The notes: generated by a model not told the origin, from the letters alone. Counted from the first letter of the stretch, positions 35,178 through 42,863 are shown. The stretch is DNA of 52,448 nucleotides from Anaerolineae bacterium (GCA_030425205.1 JAUIAP010000043.1:1-52448), one strand, 5' to 3'. Numbers and translations are program-made.

Positions 35178-35684
35178 ATGAAAAAACAACTTCTTCTATT
35201 CCTAATTTCCACCCTTCTTATCGCCTGTTCTGCCGCCGTCGATACATCGGTCGCGCCTGAGATACGACATGGCGAAGACGTCTGCGAACGCTGCGGCATG
35301 ATTATTAGCGATGACCGCTTTTCGGCCGCCTATTGGACAACAGACGGAGAGGCGCGGCTGTTTGATGACATCGGCGGGATGTTGGCGTATCACGCGGAGC
35401 ATGGGGAGGCTGTCGGGAGTTTTTGGGTACATGATTTTGAGAGTCGGGAGATGATTTCGGCCGAAAATGCCCACCTCGTCTTCTCCGACATGCAAACGCC
35501 GATGGGTTTTGGTATCGCCGCGTGTGCGACCGCAGCGGAAGCGCACGCATTGGCAACCCAGCATGACAACGCAATGGTGCTGTCTTTCAAAGACACACTC
35601 TCACAGCTTGCATCTGGTGATCTCTCGCTCGATCCTGAACATCGCCACAAACAAGACGATCATCAAGATGACGCACATAATTAA
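35178..35684 (+). CDS. nosL: NosL, copper-chaperone lipoprotein
   Basis: 168 residues. The lipobox LIAC places the lipid on Cys17. The NosL copper motif is CERCGMII at residues 36-43, followed by a RFSAAYWTTDGEARLFDDIG strand and FWVHDFESREMISAENAHLVFS, the typical NosL body with conserved Met and His. It binds one Cu(I) and delivers it to NosZ. The C-terminus is His- and Asp-rich (EHRHKQDDHQDDAHN), which may bind additional copper. Ten bases separate its stop from the next gene, a small cytochrome c. One TCGGCCGA octamer is present. Confidence 0.92.
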   Translation: MKKQLLLFLISTLLIACSAAVDTSVAPEIRHGEDVCERCGMIISDDRFSAAYWTTDGEARLFDDIGGMLAYHAEHGEAVGSFWVHDFESREMISAENAHLVFSDMQTPMGFGIAACATAAEAHALATQHDNAMVLSFKDTLSQLASGDLSLDPEHRHKQDDHQDDAHN

Positions 35685-35694
35685 GGAGCACAAA

Positions 35695-36090
35695 ATGAAA
35701 CGATTGCTTTTGATTGGCCTATTGATTAGTTTGACTTTCACGCTTGTTGCGTGCGGCGGTGATGAAACCGCTACGTCTGATGATGGCGGTCCCGCCGTCA
35801 CGTACAGTGGCGACCCCGTCCATGGCGAAGCGTTATATGACTCAACCTGTGTTGCCTGTCACGGCCCCGGAGGTGAAGGCGTGACCAATTTGGGCAAGCC
35901 GTTTACGACGAGTGAGTTTATCAGCAGCAAGACAGAGCTAAATTTGCTCAACTTTATCAAAGAGGGTCGGCCGTCCTCCCATGCCGACAACACAACGGGG
36001 ATTGACATGCCACCAAAAGGCGGCAACCCTGCCTTGTCCGATGATGATATTTTGGACATCATCGCCTACATCCGCACTATTCAGGAGTAA
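35695..36090 (+). CDS. Small c-type cytochrome lipoprotein
   Basis: 131 residues from the ATG at 35695 (TAAGGAGCACAAA site). The lipobox LVAC gives Cys20. The single heme site is CVACH at residues 52-56, and the distal Met is probably in IDMPPKGG. The fold is the class I cytochrome c of roughly 80 residues. In clade II nos clusters such cytochromes carry electrons from the quinol side to NosZ. It ends with LSDDDILDIIAYIRTIQ, the usual last helix. The upstream longer frame overlaps nosL and is rejected. It is followed by an inverted repeat and the DUF1858 gene. Confidence 0.93.
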   Translation: MKRLLLIGLLISLTFTLVACGGDETATSDDGGPAVTYSGDPVHGEALYDSTCVACHGPGGEGVTNLGKPFTTSEFISSKTELNLLNFIKEGRPSSHADNTTGIDMPPKGGNPALSDDDILDIIAYIRTIQE

Positions 36091-36102
36091 TAGCCTGCCG
36101 TT

Positions 36103-36129
36103 GGAGCGCGACTATGATGGTCGCGCTCC
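36103..36129 (+). terminator. Short dispersed palindrome (copy 3) after the cytochrome gene
   Basis: GGAGCGCGAC (36103-36112) pairs perfectly with GTCGCGCTCC (36120-36129) around the loop TATGATG. The ends ggagcgcg and cgcgctcc are those of the complete copy at 36367-36421. It may end or attenuate the nos transcript. Confidence 0.6.
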
Positions 36130-36138
36130 CAGTCAGAT

Positions 36139-36360
36139 ATGGCAAATCCAGAACAGCTTCACCCCGACATGATCGTGGGCGATGTGTTGCAAAGATGGCC
36201 GCAGACATCAGCTGTCTTCTGGCATTACCGCGCCGCCTGTATCGGGTGCGCGTTTGAGTCATTCTGCACGCTGGCGTATGTCGTAGCTGTCCATCAAATT
36301 GAGCTTGAGACACTGCTGCACGAATTGGCTGTTGTGATCGAAGATGATCTAGCCGCCTGA
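36139..36360 (+). CDS. DUF1858-like (ScdA-N type) small protein
   Basis: 73 residues. The pattern is a helix pair MIVGDVLQRWPQTSAVFWHY followed by Cys-Ile-Gly-Cys and a second helix pair LETLLHELAVVIED. This matches the N-terminal domain of ScdA/DUF1858 proteins, a small disulfide domain often found near hybrid-cluster or nitrosative-stress proteins. ScdA repairs iron centres damaged by nitric oxide. The protein lies at the end of the nos cluster, which fits a role in NO stress. No strong ribosome binding site is visible, and the start lies nine bases beyond a palindrome. Confidence 0.78.
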   Translation: MANPEQLHPDMIVGDVLQRWPQTSAVFWHYRAACIGCAFESFCTLAYVVAVHQIELETLLHELAVVIEDDLAA

Positions 36361-36366
36361 CCAATT

Positions 36367-36421
36367 GGAGCGCGGATGCCTCATCCGCCGCAAAAAAACG
36401 CGGACGAGGCGTCCGCGCTCC
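36367..36421. repeat. Dispersed palindrome, complete copy (copy 4)
   Basis: The arms of 22 bases (36367-36388 and 36400-36421) match except for two G-T type positions, around an 11-base loop containing a run of seven A. Ends are GGAGCGCG and CGCGCTCC, and the middle is ATGCCTCATCCGC. It lies between the converging DUF1858 and 36433-37662 genes, which is a position for a bidirectional terminator. Confidence 0.8.
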
Positions 36422-36432
36422 GTAGAAATTGC

Positions 36433-37662
36433 CTAGACTCTGCCGATGAGCGCCGCGTTCTCTTCGATTGATGCAACGCCATCATGCACCATGCGCCAAA
36501 GCTGTAGACCAACTGGCAACATCGCTATCACCCAAAGTAGATAGGCTATGCCGTGCAGCGTCGCCTGTGCTGAGCTGACAAAGATGCTTGCCCAGAGAAA
36601 GATGCCGCCCAGATTGACAAAAAGTAGGCTCAGCCATGTGCCACCTAACTTGGCGGGTTGGTTAGGCATCAGCGTGCGTGCGACAAAGTAGGGAATGATC
36701 GCAAATCCAAACTGCAAGACCCATCCGTAGATCAATGCTTGCGGTGCCGACGCTTCAATGGCGGGACCGGGCAATCCGGGAACGTTGAATAAGACAAAGG
36801 GAGCCATCGCAATTGGGGCAAGTATCCAAAAGTAGGAGAGAATGAGATGGTAGACACCTGCCGTCCAGGCTGGTTTGTCGCCCCATATCGGCCGAATCAC
36901 ATTCACCAACAACCCAATCGTTGCCGCAAGATGCAGGACTAATCCGGGAACCAGCAGATAGGTATTGGCGAGCCACGGCCCAAATATCAACCCAAATGCA
37001 CCGAAAAACATCATCCAGAAAATAGCGGCCACTGATTTGGGATACGCCAACGCTCTGCCCGTCCAAACTGGATACAAATCGACCAGCAGACCCGTAAACA
37101 CCAGCGACATCATGCCCCAGCTATTGGCGTGGATATGCACCTCTTTCCCATTCCCAATCACACCGAGCGGCGTCATCCAACCATTCCAAAGACCCGTGCC
37201 AATGAGAATGCCAAGCAAGAAGTAAAACAGGCCAGCGAGATAGAATTTTCGGCCGATACCGCTCAGCAACTGGTCAGACTTTTTCGTCGGGGCGGATGAA
37301 CGCATGGCAGCCAGCTGGAACATTAGCAAAGTCGTCGCAATAAAGACCAGCGTGCCACCCACGATGATCGGGACGCGACTGACCAGTGGAATACCGACCA
37401 GCAAGCTCAGGATACCTGCATTTAGCGTTAGCCAAATATCCCAACGAATTTTGGGTCGCGCCTGTTGTTGCCGAATTGCGGTCAGTATTGGCAACATACC
37501 GAAAATAATTTGGGTCAGTGCGCCCAATGTGATGAGATGGACACGCAGCCAGACCATGCCGCTAAACCACGGCAACACGCCCAAGCTGGCAAATGATGAC
37601 TCTAGCGCAGCCAAAATTGCCAATACGAGAAACAGGACAGCCATCAAAATATAGGGAATCAT
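36433..37662 (-). CDS. Twelve-helix membrane protein, heme-copper-oxidase/NnrS-like
   Basis: 409 residues from MIPYILM, with a GGAGGT site; the longer frame runs into the 56-bp palindrome. It has about twelve membrane helices. Conserved His sites are WLRVHLITLGALTQIIFGMLP, the EVHIHANSWGMMSLVFTGLL segment and the DLYPVWTG loop that follows it. The His pattern resembles the two small proteins at 26771-27614, so they probably form one family of NnrS- or oxidase subunit I-like proteins. In denitrifiers NnrS helps cells tolerate nitric oxide. A catalytic role is not shown. It is alone on the minus strand, between the nos cluster and ferritin. Confidence 0.78.
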   Translation of the reverse strand: MIPYILMAVLFLVLAILAALESSFASLGVLPWFSGMVWLRVHLITLGALTQIIFGMLPILTAIRQQQARPKIRWDIWLTLNAGILSLLVGIPLVSRVPIIVGGTLVFIATTLLMFQLAAMRSSAPTKKSDQLLSGIGRKFYLAGLFYFLLGILIGTGLWNGWMTPLGVIGNGKEVHIHANSWGMMSLVFTGLLVDLYPVWTGRALAYPKSVAAIFWMMFFGAFGLIFGPWLANTYLLVPGLVLHLAATIGLLVNVIRPIWGDKPAWTAGVYHLILSYFWILAPIAMAPFVLFNVPGLPGPAIEASAPQALIYGWVLQFGFAIIPYFVARTLMPNQPAKLGGTWLSLLFVNLGGIFLWASIFVSSAQATLHGIAYLLWVIAMLPVGLQLWRMVHDGVASIEENAALIGRV

Positions 37663-37682
37663 CTGACACCTCCGTGAGATGT

Positions 37683-37738
37683 TTGGGTAGTTTCGTATTT
37701 TGAGGGGTTGCAACCCCTCAAAATACGAAACTACCCAA
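37683..37738. repeat. Perfect 56-bp palindrome
   Basis: A perfect inverted repeat with 28-base arms (37683-37710 and 37711-37738) and no spacer. The outer bases are TTGGGTAG/CTACCCAA and the centre is GGGGTTGCAACCCC. It lies between the start of the 12-helix protein gene and the stop of the ferritin gene, both on the minus strand. It could terminate ferritin transcription, but no T run follows; DNA cruciform formation or recent duplication is equally possible. Confidence 0.9.
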
Positions 37739-37743
37739 TATAT

Positions 37744-38259
37744 TTAAGCAGCGGGTTCAGCGGCGACGGTTGCCGCTTGTGCGATGCGGCGCACAAAATC
37801 TTCAACGAACAACAAGTTGCCAGCCGCATGTTTGATCGTTTGCAAGAGTGTTGTCATCGAGGCCACTTCTTCGACCTGTTCGGTGACAAACCATTGCAGG
37901 AACTGTTGGCTGGCGTAATCATTTTCGGCCGATGCCACGCTCACGAGATTGTTGATCTCATCGGTGACCTTCATCTCCTGTGCCAGTGCAAACTGCACCG
38001 CATTAGAAGCGCCCTCAAACTGATTTTTCATCTCTGGCAAACTGGGAATCAGCGGTTTTGCGCCAGCGTCGAGCATAAAGCGCACAATTTTCATGGCGTG
38101 CATGCGCTCCTCTTCAGATTGGCGATAGAAGAAGCCAGCCAAGTCGGGCAGACTCTCCTCATCAAAGTAAATGGCAATGGCGATGTACTGTGCGGACGCG
38201 GAAAATTCGCTTTTGAGTTGCGTATTCAACGCATCAACAACGGCTTGTTTGATAATCAT
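37744..38259 (-). CDS. ftnA: Non-heme ferritin (iron storage)
   Basis: 171 residues. The four-helix ferritin fold has ferroxidase residues in QLKSEFSASAQYIAIAIYF (helix A), RQSEEERMHAMKIVRFM (helix B, Glu and His) and ENDYASQQFLQWFVTEQVEE (helix C/D). The short C-terminal tail is Ala-rich. It oxidises Fe(II) with O2 or peroxide and stores it as Fe(III) mineral in a 24-mer. A P1B-4 type metal ATPase lies 1.6 kb away, suggesting an iron-management cluster. A weak GAGAAAAT precedes the ATG. The 56-bp palindrome lies just after its stop. Confidence 0.93.
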   Translation of the reverse strand: MIIKQAVVDALNTQLKSEFSASAQYIAIAIYFDEESLPDLAGFFYRQSEEERMHAMKIVRFMLDAGAKPLIPSLPEMKNQFEGASNAVQFALAQEMKVTDEINNLVSVASAENDYASQQFLQWFVTEQVEEVASMTTLLQTIKHAAGNLLFVEDFVRRIAQAATVAAEPAA

Positions 38260-38295
38260 GATATTTTCTCTTTGCCACGATGACAGCTCGCTTGG

Positions 38296-38637
38296 CTAGG
38301 CTTCATATGTGTGATGCACGGCTAATGTTTCGATGTCATCCTGGTAGATAGTTAAGTAAATTGTTTCTGTGTTGATGCGGGCGATGTTGTCGATTGGGAT
38401 GAGGCGATAATCGGCCGCATTCGGCCGATTACATAACAGCAGATCGGTGGCCGTCTGACTTTCACAGTTGACCAAGACGGCGGCAACGACGCCAACGTGT
38501 ACGCCCTCGCAGCTGATTAGCTGCATTCCGCGCCGTACCTCACCCACTGGCGCACGCTGTATCTGCCATTGCACCATTAAACAGTGCTTGCGCTGGATAG
38601 ATTGTTGGTTAAGTTCGCCGTCAGATCGTCTGTTCAT
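38296..38637 (-). CDS. PRC-barrel-like small protein
   Basis: 113 residues from the ATG at 38637, with GGGAG seven bases before it. The opening is polar and low in complexity, and the core has VRRGMQLISCEGVHVGVVAA, then strand-turn-strand DLLLCNRP and YRLIPIDNIARINTETIYLT, the pattern of a PRC-barrel domain. Such domains occur in RNA-processing and photosynthetic proteins and as free small proteins of unknown role. Family assignment is by pattern only. It precedes ferritin on the same strand with 36 bp between, so they may be coexpressed. Confidence 0.55.
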   Translation of the reverse strand: MNRRSDGELNQQSIQRKHCLMVQWQIQRAPVGEVRRGMQLISCEGVHVGVVAAVLVNCESQTATDLLLCNRPNAADYRLIPIDNIARINTETIYLTIYQDDIETLAVHHTYEA

Positions 38638-38655
38638 CTCAACTCCCTACAAACA

Positions 38656-38695
38656 AAATCGCTCACATGACACAAGCGTATCAGGTGAGCGATTT
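38656..38695 (-). terminator. Terminator of the crp-type gene
   Basis: AAATCGCTCAC and GTGAGCGATTT (11-base perfect arms). On the minus strand the stem is followed by TTTTGTTTG. It lies between the crp stop (38735) and the next gene on the minus strand, as a rho-independent terminator would. Confidence 0.7.
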
Positions 38696-38734
38696 GATTA
38701 CGCCGACTTTTGTCGGGTTTACGAACGAGTTGGT

Positions 38735-39433
38735 CTACTGTTGTTGTGCGACAATCTCCAACGCAGCGCGATCCAAAATACGAATCTGCTTGCGTTCTGT
38801 TTCAATTAACCCATCCTGCTCCAACTGACGCAACGCCCGCTGCACAACGTCTGGCACGGTTCCCAGCCGCGCGGCCAGCTCCGCCTGTGTGTACCAACGC
38901 GGCCGATGCAACACGTCATCCGTTGCTGACGTCAGCAGCAGGTGGGCGAGCCGCCCTGTCACGGGCAGCAACGACAAATCGCTGACGAGTGAAACGAGGT
39001 AAAGGAGACGATCTGCGAGCTGGGAAATGATCAGCGAGGCAAAGTCGGGTTGTTCGTGCAGTAACCGCTGTACCGTCTCCTTGCGGATAAACCAGACCCC
39101 AGCCGCTTCAAGCGCGATGGCGGTGGCGGGATTCGGCCGATTTGCAAACACCCCCATCTCATTAAATGTCTCACCTGGCTCCAGAAAGCGCAATATCTGT
39201 TCACGTCCATCGAGTGAATACTTCACAACCTTGATCCAACCCGACTGCAACAGATAGAGATGCGGTGTCGATTCCCCTTCCAGCACGACAATTTCACCCG
39301 CCGCATACTCGTGCCAAATTGCGTTGCGCGCCAGTGTTTGCAAAAGCGCATCAGATAAGTCAGCGAAGAAGGGGATTGCTCGTAGTTGTGCAATGAGAGA
39401 ATCATTGGGCGTAGATGACATAGTTGTGTTCAT
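38735..39433 (-). CDS. Crp/Fnr-family transcriptional regulator
   Basis: About 232 residues from MNTTMSST. The cyclic-nucleotide-binding beta roll contains AAGEIVVLEGESTPHLYLLQSGWIKVVKYSLDGRE and PGETFNEMGVFANRP, and the C-terminal winged helix has WYTQAELAARLGTVPDVVQRALRQLEQDG. No Cys cluster is present. Its start is uncertain: candidates are 39433, 39421 and 39478 (the last with GGTGAT upstream). A shared promoter element (TGACATTCCTCA) lies in the spacer between it and the divergent metal ATPase, so it may regulate that ATPase and the two other promoters carrying the element. The signal sensed is unknown. Confidence 0.85.
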   Translation of the reverse strand: MNTTMSSTPNDSLIAQLRAIPFFADLSDALLQTLARNAIWHEYAAGEIVVLEGESTPHLYLLQSGWIKVVKYSLDGREQILRFLEPGETFNEMGVFANRPNPATAIALEAAGVWFIRKETVQRLLHEQPDFASLIISQLADRLLYLVSLVSDLSLLPVTGRLAHLLLTSATDDVLHRPRWYTQAELAARLGTVPDVVQRALRQLEQDGLIETERKQIRILDRAALEIVAQQQ

Positions 39434-39599
39434 TTTGACGGAGAAAGTGAAGTGATTTGTTGCAACGCGCTTGAGCATACATATCACCAGATTGTTCTTG
39501 GCTACAATCTTAACAGATAGATGTTGCAGGATATAGGACAACATGCGGCTTGCTGTCGCACATAGATAGATCTCGTCAGCGCGCTCCCCGCTTAAAATG

Positions 39600-39663
39600 T
39601 GTCATTCGGCTTCTCCACACATGACATTCCTCACTACTGCCAAAATCCCATAGCCCTTATCAT
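39600..39663 (+). promoter_or_regulatory. Metal-ATPase promoter with TGACATTCCTCA element
   Basis: TGTCA at 39600 and TGACATTCCTCA at 39622-39633 (identical to the pckA copy). A -10 hexamer TATCAT (39658-39663) starts 36 bp after the element, the same distance as at 43093 and one more than at 2881. The upstream TGTCA is 17 bp away here, not 11. The predicted leader is about 150 nt. Confidence 0.45.
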
Positions 39664-39678
39664 GCCAGAATAGTCTAT

Positions 39679-39708
39679 TGAGTGACGATATATTGTTATT
39701 GTCACTCA
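39679..39708. promoter_or_regulatory. Inverted repeat in the leader of the metal-ATPase gene
   Basis: TGAGTGAC (39679-39686) pairs with GTCACTCA (39701-39708) across 14 bases that are AT-rich. It could be an operator for a metal-responsive repressor or a weak leader hairpin; no regulator can be named. Confidence 0.35.
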
Positions 39709-39817
39709 TCGCGTTGACACGCTTGCAGATATCGGCCGATTCGATGTCGGCTACAAAGCGGGTCATACCGCCTGTGCTGCCTGAAGGTGGCAGGGTGCTT
39801 CTGATGGGTCGAAAAAC

Positions 39818-41707
39818 ATGTCCATACTTAAACCGTTCCGCAATCTTCCGACGCTGTTCGTTGCCATTACGCTAGTCAGCATGATCACGGGGCTGATAGC
39901 CGACTGGCAAGCCCTGCCGCTGCTGGCGACGGTCAGCTACACCATTGCCTACATCACGGGCGGGGCATACGGCGTGAAGGCGGCATACGAATCGCTGCGT
40001 GCGTGGCGGATCGACATCGACCTGCTGATGATTCTCGCGGCGCTTGGTGCAGTCATCGTCGGCGCACCGTTTGAAGGGGCGATGCTACTGTTTCTCTTTT
40101 CGCTCTCGAACGTGTTGCAAAGTTATGCAATCGGCCGAACGCGCCGCGCCATTGAAGCATTGATGGAACTACGCCCCGCACAGGCCAACGTGCTGCGCGA
40201 TGGCAAGAACATCGTTCTGCCGATTGAAGCGGTGCAGGTTGGCGACTGGTTCAGCGTGCGTCCGGGCGAGGCGATCCCGCTCGATGGTGTTATCGAAGTG
40301 GGACAAGGCGCGGTCAACGAGGCATCACTGACAGGTGAATCGCTGCCCGTCTCAAAGCACGTCGGTGATAGCGTATTTGCGGGCACCATCAACGAAAATG
40401 GCTCACTCGACGTGCGCGTGACCCAGCGAGCCGAAGATTCGACGCTGGCAAAGCTGATCCAGCTTGTCGAAGTCGCCCACAGTGAAAAGGCGAACACTCA
40501 ACGCTTCATCGACCGCGCCGAGCAGTATTATGCCGTCGGTGTCATCCTGCTGACGATTGTGGCAATTGTGTTGCCAATTTTGGTCTGGCAGGCATCGTTT
40601 GACAGCGCATTCTATCGCGCCATGACGCTGATGGTCGCCGCCTCACCGTGTGCGCTCGTCATCAGCACGCCCGCCACAGTGCTGTCCGCAATTGGCAACG
40701 GGGCGCGTCACGGCGTGCTGTTCAAGGGGGGCGTATACGTCGAACGGGCAGCGACGATCAAGGTGTTGGCGGTGGACAAAACGGGAACGCTGACGGTGGG
40801 CAAGCCGCAAGTGACCGATGTGCGCGTTGTGCGTGCGGGGCTGTGTGAAGATGAGCTGTTGCAAATAGCGGCGGCGGTCGAGCAGAAATCGGAGCATCCG
40901 CTGGCACAAGCGGTCGTGCGTGAGGCGCAACGCCGTGCGCTCACCGTGCCAGCGGTGAGCCAATTTGAGTCGCTGGCGGGGCAAGGGGTGTGGGCGACGG
41001 TAGAAGATAGACCGATTTTTGTCGGCAACTTGCGCCACCTAACAACCGACAACAAAGCCGTCGCCATCGAACACGTCACGGCGTTGCAAGCGGAGGGTAA
41101 GACGGCGGTTGTTGTCGTTGAAAAGGTCGCTGAGACGCTGTGCGTCATGGGCGTCATCGGGATTGCCGACGTGTTGCGCGAAAACGTTGCCGACATCATT
41201 CAGGCGATCCATCAAGCCGGTGTGCCACACGTCGTGATGCTGACCGGAGATAACTTGCGCGTCGCCAACCACGTTGGCAAACTGGCAGGAATTGAAGAAA
41301 TCTATGCCGACCTAATGCCAGCCGACAAGCTGCGATTACTCAAAGAATTGCGCGAGAAGTACGGTGCGGTGGCGATGGTTGGGGATGGGGTCAATGATGC
41401 GCCCGCATTGGCGACGGCCGATTTGGGGATTGCGATGGGGGCAGCTGGGACGGATGTGGCGTTGGAATCGGCCGATGTGGTTCTCATGGGCGACGACCTC
41501 AGCAGCATCCCCTACCTAATCGCCCTCAGCCACGCGACGCGACGCACGCTGGTGCAAAACCTGACCTTTGCGTTGGCGGTCATCGTCGTTTTGGTTGCCG
41601 CCGTTTTGGGTGTCGGCCTTGCCCTCCCCCTCAGTGTTTTGGGACACGAGGGCAGCACCGTTCTCGTCTCGCTCAACGGCTTGCGACTGCTTGGATTCAA
41701 AAGGTGA
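39818..41707 (+). CDS. P1B-4 type heavy-metal efflux ATPase (Co/Fe/Zn)
   Basis: 629 residues with eight predicted membrane helices and no N-terminal metal-binding domain. The metal-site motif is Ser276-Pro277-Cys278 in MVAASPCALVIS, not CPC. The phosphorylated Asp320 is in DKTGTLTVGKP, SEHPLAQA holds the HP motif, and MVGDGVNDAPALATADLG closes the ATPase. The last helix carries HEGST (610-614), which with SPC defines the P1B-4 class (CoaT/CtpD/PfeT). Substrates in that class include Co(II) and Fe(II). Close to ferritin, Fe(II) export is plausible but not proven. It is divergent from a Crp/Fnr gene. Its start has only a weak ribosome binding site. Confidence 0.93.
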   Translation: MSILKPFRNLPTLFVAITLVSMITGLIADWQALPLLATVSYTIAYITGGAYGVKAAYESLRAWRIDIDLLMILAALGAVIVGAPFEGAMLLFLFSLSNVLQSYAIGRTRRAIEALMELRPAQANVLRDGKNIVLPIEAVQVGDWFSVRPGEAIPLDGVIEVGQGAVNEASLTGESLPVSKHVGDSVFAGTINENGSLDVRVTQRAEDSTLAKLIQLVEVAHSEKANTQRFIDRAEQYYAVGVILLTIVAIVLPILVWQASFDSAFYRAMTLMVAASPCALVISTPATVLSAIGNGARHGVLFKGGVYVERAATIKVLAVDKTGTLTVGKPQVTDVRVVRAGLCEDELLQIAAAVEQKSEHPLAQAVVREAQRRALTVPAVSQFESLAGQGVWATVEDRPIFVGNLRHLTTDNKAVAIEHVTALQAEGKTAVVVVEKVAETLCVMGVIGIADVLRENVADIIQAIHQAGVPHVVMLTGDNLRVANHVGKLAGIEEIYADLMPADKLRLLKELREKYGAVAMVGDGVNDAPALATADLGIAMGAAGTDVALESADVVLMGDDLSSIPYLIALSHATRRTLVQNLTFALAVIVVLVAAVLGVGLALPLSVLGHEGSTVLVSLNGLRLLGFKR

Positions 41708-41802
41708 TTTGTAGCTACTCGGCATTGACACGCGAACTAGCTTGTCATCTTGCACAAGCCATTACGTGCAGCCCTACTCTTTCTTTGCTGAAATGCTGAC
41801 CA

Positions 41803-41826
41803 GCTGAATTGCTGAATTGCTGAACT
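41803..41826. repeat. Three 8-bp direct repeats (gctgaatt)
   Basis: gctgaatt, gctgaatt, gctgaact in tandem, preceded by two looser copies (gctgaaat, gctgacca). A short simple repeat in the spacer after the metal-ATPase gene. Confidence 0.6.
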
Positions 41827-41862
41827 ACTGACTCATGCCGTCACACTAGATATTGGGGATAG

Positions 41863-41917
41863 GTTCGTAGCAACTGCCTTCGTGGGCGACAAACTGTCTA
41901 GAGACATTGCTACGAAC
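41863..41917. terminator. Inverted repeat between converging metal-ATPase and stress-protein genes
   Basis: GTTCGTAGCAA (41863-41873) pairs perfectly with TTGCTACGAAC (41907-41917) around a 33-base segment that itself contains a small hairpin. It lies ten bases from the minus-strand stress-protein stop and may terminate both genes. The outer sequence looks like a repeat unit. Confidence 0.55.
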
Positions 41918-41926
41918 CCGACTGGA

Positions 41927-42376
41927 TCACTCAATAGCGTGCGCTGCATCACGCACCAGCAGCACAGGCACATCGGCCGCACGCATCATGCGCTCCGCCA
42001 CGCTACCCAACAGCCAACGACGCACGCCGCTACGCCCATGCGTCGTCATCACAACGAGATCGGTCACCCCATTGTTTGCCGCGCCGACGAGCGCATCAGT
42101 GACGCGACCCTGTTCGATAATTTGCTTGTGAACGGTTAAGCCCTCGCTACGCAGCGAGTTTTGCAGACTATTGATGTAGCTTTGTGCATGCTCAATTGCC
42201 ATGCGGCGTGTTTCGACGATCAGTTCGGCCGATTCAGCCGCCATGTACTCCGTCACATGTACGACGTGACAAAGCGTGATCTCACTTTCAAACTTCTGCG
42301 CCAACACCCGCGCCGTTGCCAGCGCACTTTCGGCAAAGGCCGACCCATCCAACGGAACCATAATTTGTTTAAACAT
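41927..42376 (-). CDS. Universal stress protein (single UspA domain)
   Basis: 149 residues from MFKQIMVPLDGS, with a GGAG eight bases upstream. The ATP-binding motif HGRSGVRRWLLGSVAER fits G-x2-G-x9-G-S. A C-terminal VPVLLVRDA completes the fold. The sequence resembles its upstream neighbour, so the pair arose by duplication. Such proteins respond to starvation, heat or oxidants. Only four bases separate the two genes, so they are cotranscribed; the order is the 160-residue copy first. Confidence 0.92.
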   Translation of the reverse strand: MFKQIMVPLDGSAFAESALATARVLAQKFESEITLCHVVHVTEYMAAESAELIVETRRMAIEHAQSYINSLQNSLRSEGLTVHKQIIEQGRVTDALVGAANNGVTDLVVMTTHGRSGVRRWLLGSVAERMMRAADVPVLLVRDAAHAIE

Positions 42377-42380
42377 TGTG

Positions 42381-42863
42381 TTACTCCAAAATTTCATTAA
42401 TGTGCTTTTCCGACCCACGCAACAGCAGCACGGGAATCTCTGCCCCGCGCACGACCTGTTCTGCCACGCTGCCCAGCAGCCAGCGCGACACGCCGCTGCG
42501 ACCATGTGTATTCATCACAATCAGGTCAGCATCGAGCGTGTCGATCAACGCCAACAGCCGTTCAGCAACGGGCGCACCTTCTATCATTTGCGACTCCAGT
42601 TCAACTGGTGCAGCTTGCCAATCTTCCCGAACCCCTTCCAAATAGCCTTCCACCTCTGCCAAAATTTGCTGTTGCAGTGAGAGATAGAGATCGGCCGCAT
42701 CGGGCAGTCCCGTCATAAAGCTAGAGGCACGCAGTTGCGGTGTGGTTGCCACGCGCACGAACGTCACCTTCGCATCAAACGCACGCGCCATGTTGATAGC
42801 TGGCTCAATCGCCGTTTCTGCCAGCTCAGACCCGTCAAGTGGAACGACAATATGCTTGAACAT
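42381..42863 (-). CDS. Universal stress protein (single UspA domain)
   Basis: 160 residues from MFKHIVVPLDGS. The ATP-binding motif is HGRSGVSRWLLGSVAEQ. A longer alpha-helical insert (LYLSLQQQILAEVEGYLEGV) distinguishes it from its downstream neighbour. The longer N-terminal frame is unlikely because its start lacks a ribosome binding site; the chosen ATG has a weak GCGAG. It is the first gene of a two-gene unit. Both share the ILVPLDGS-type opening of the tandem stress protein at 786-1673. Confidence 0.92.
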   Translation of the reverse strand: MFKHIVVPLDGSELAETAIEPAINMARAFDAKVTFVRVATTPQLRASSFMTGLPDAADLYLSLQQQILAEVEGYLEGVREDWQAAPVELESQMIEGAPVAERLLALIDTLDADLIVMNTHGRSGVSRWLLGSVAEQVVRGAEIPVLLLRGSEKHINEILE

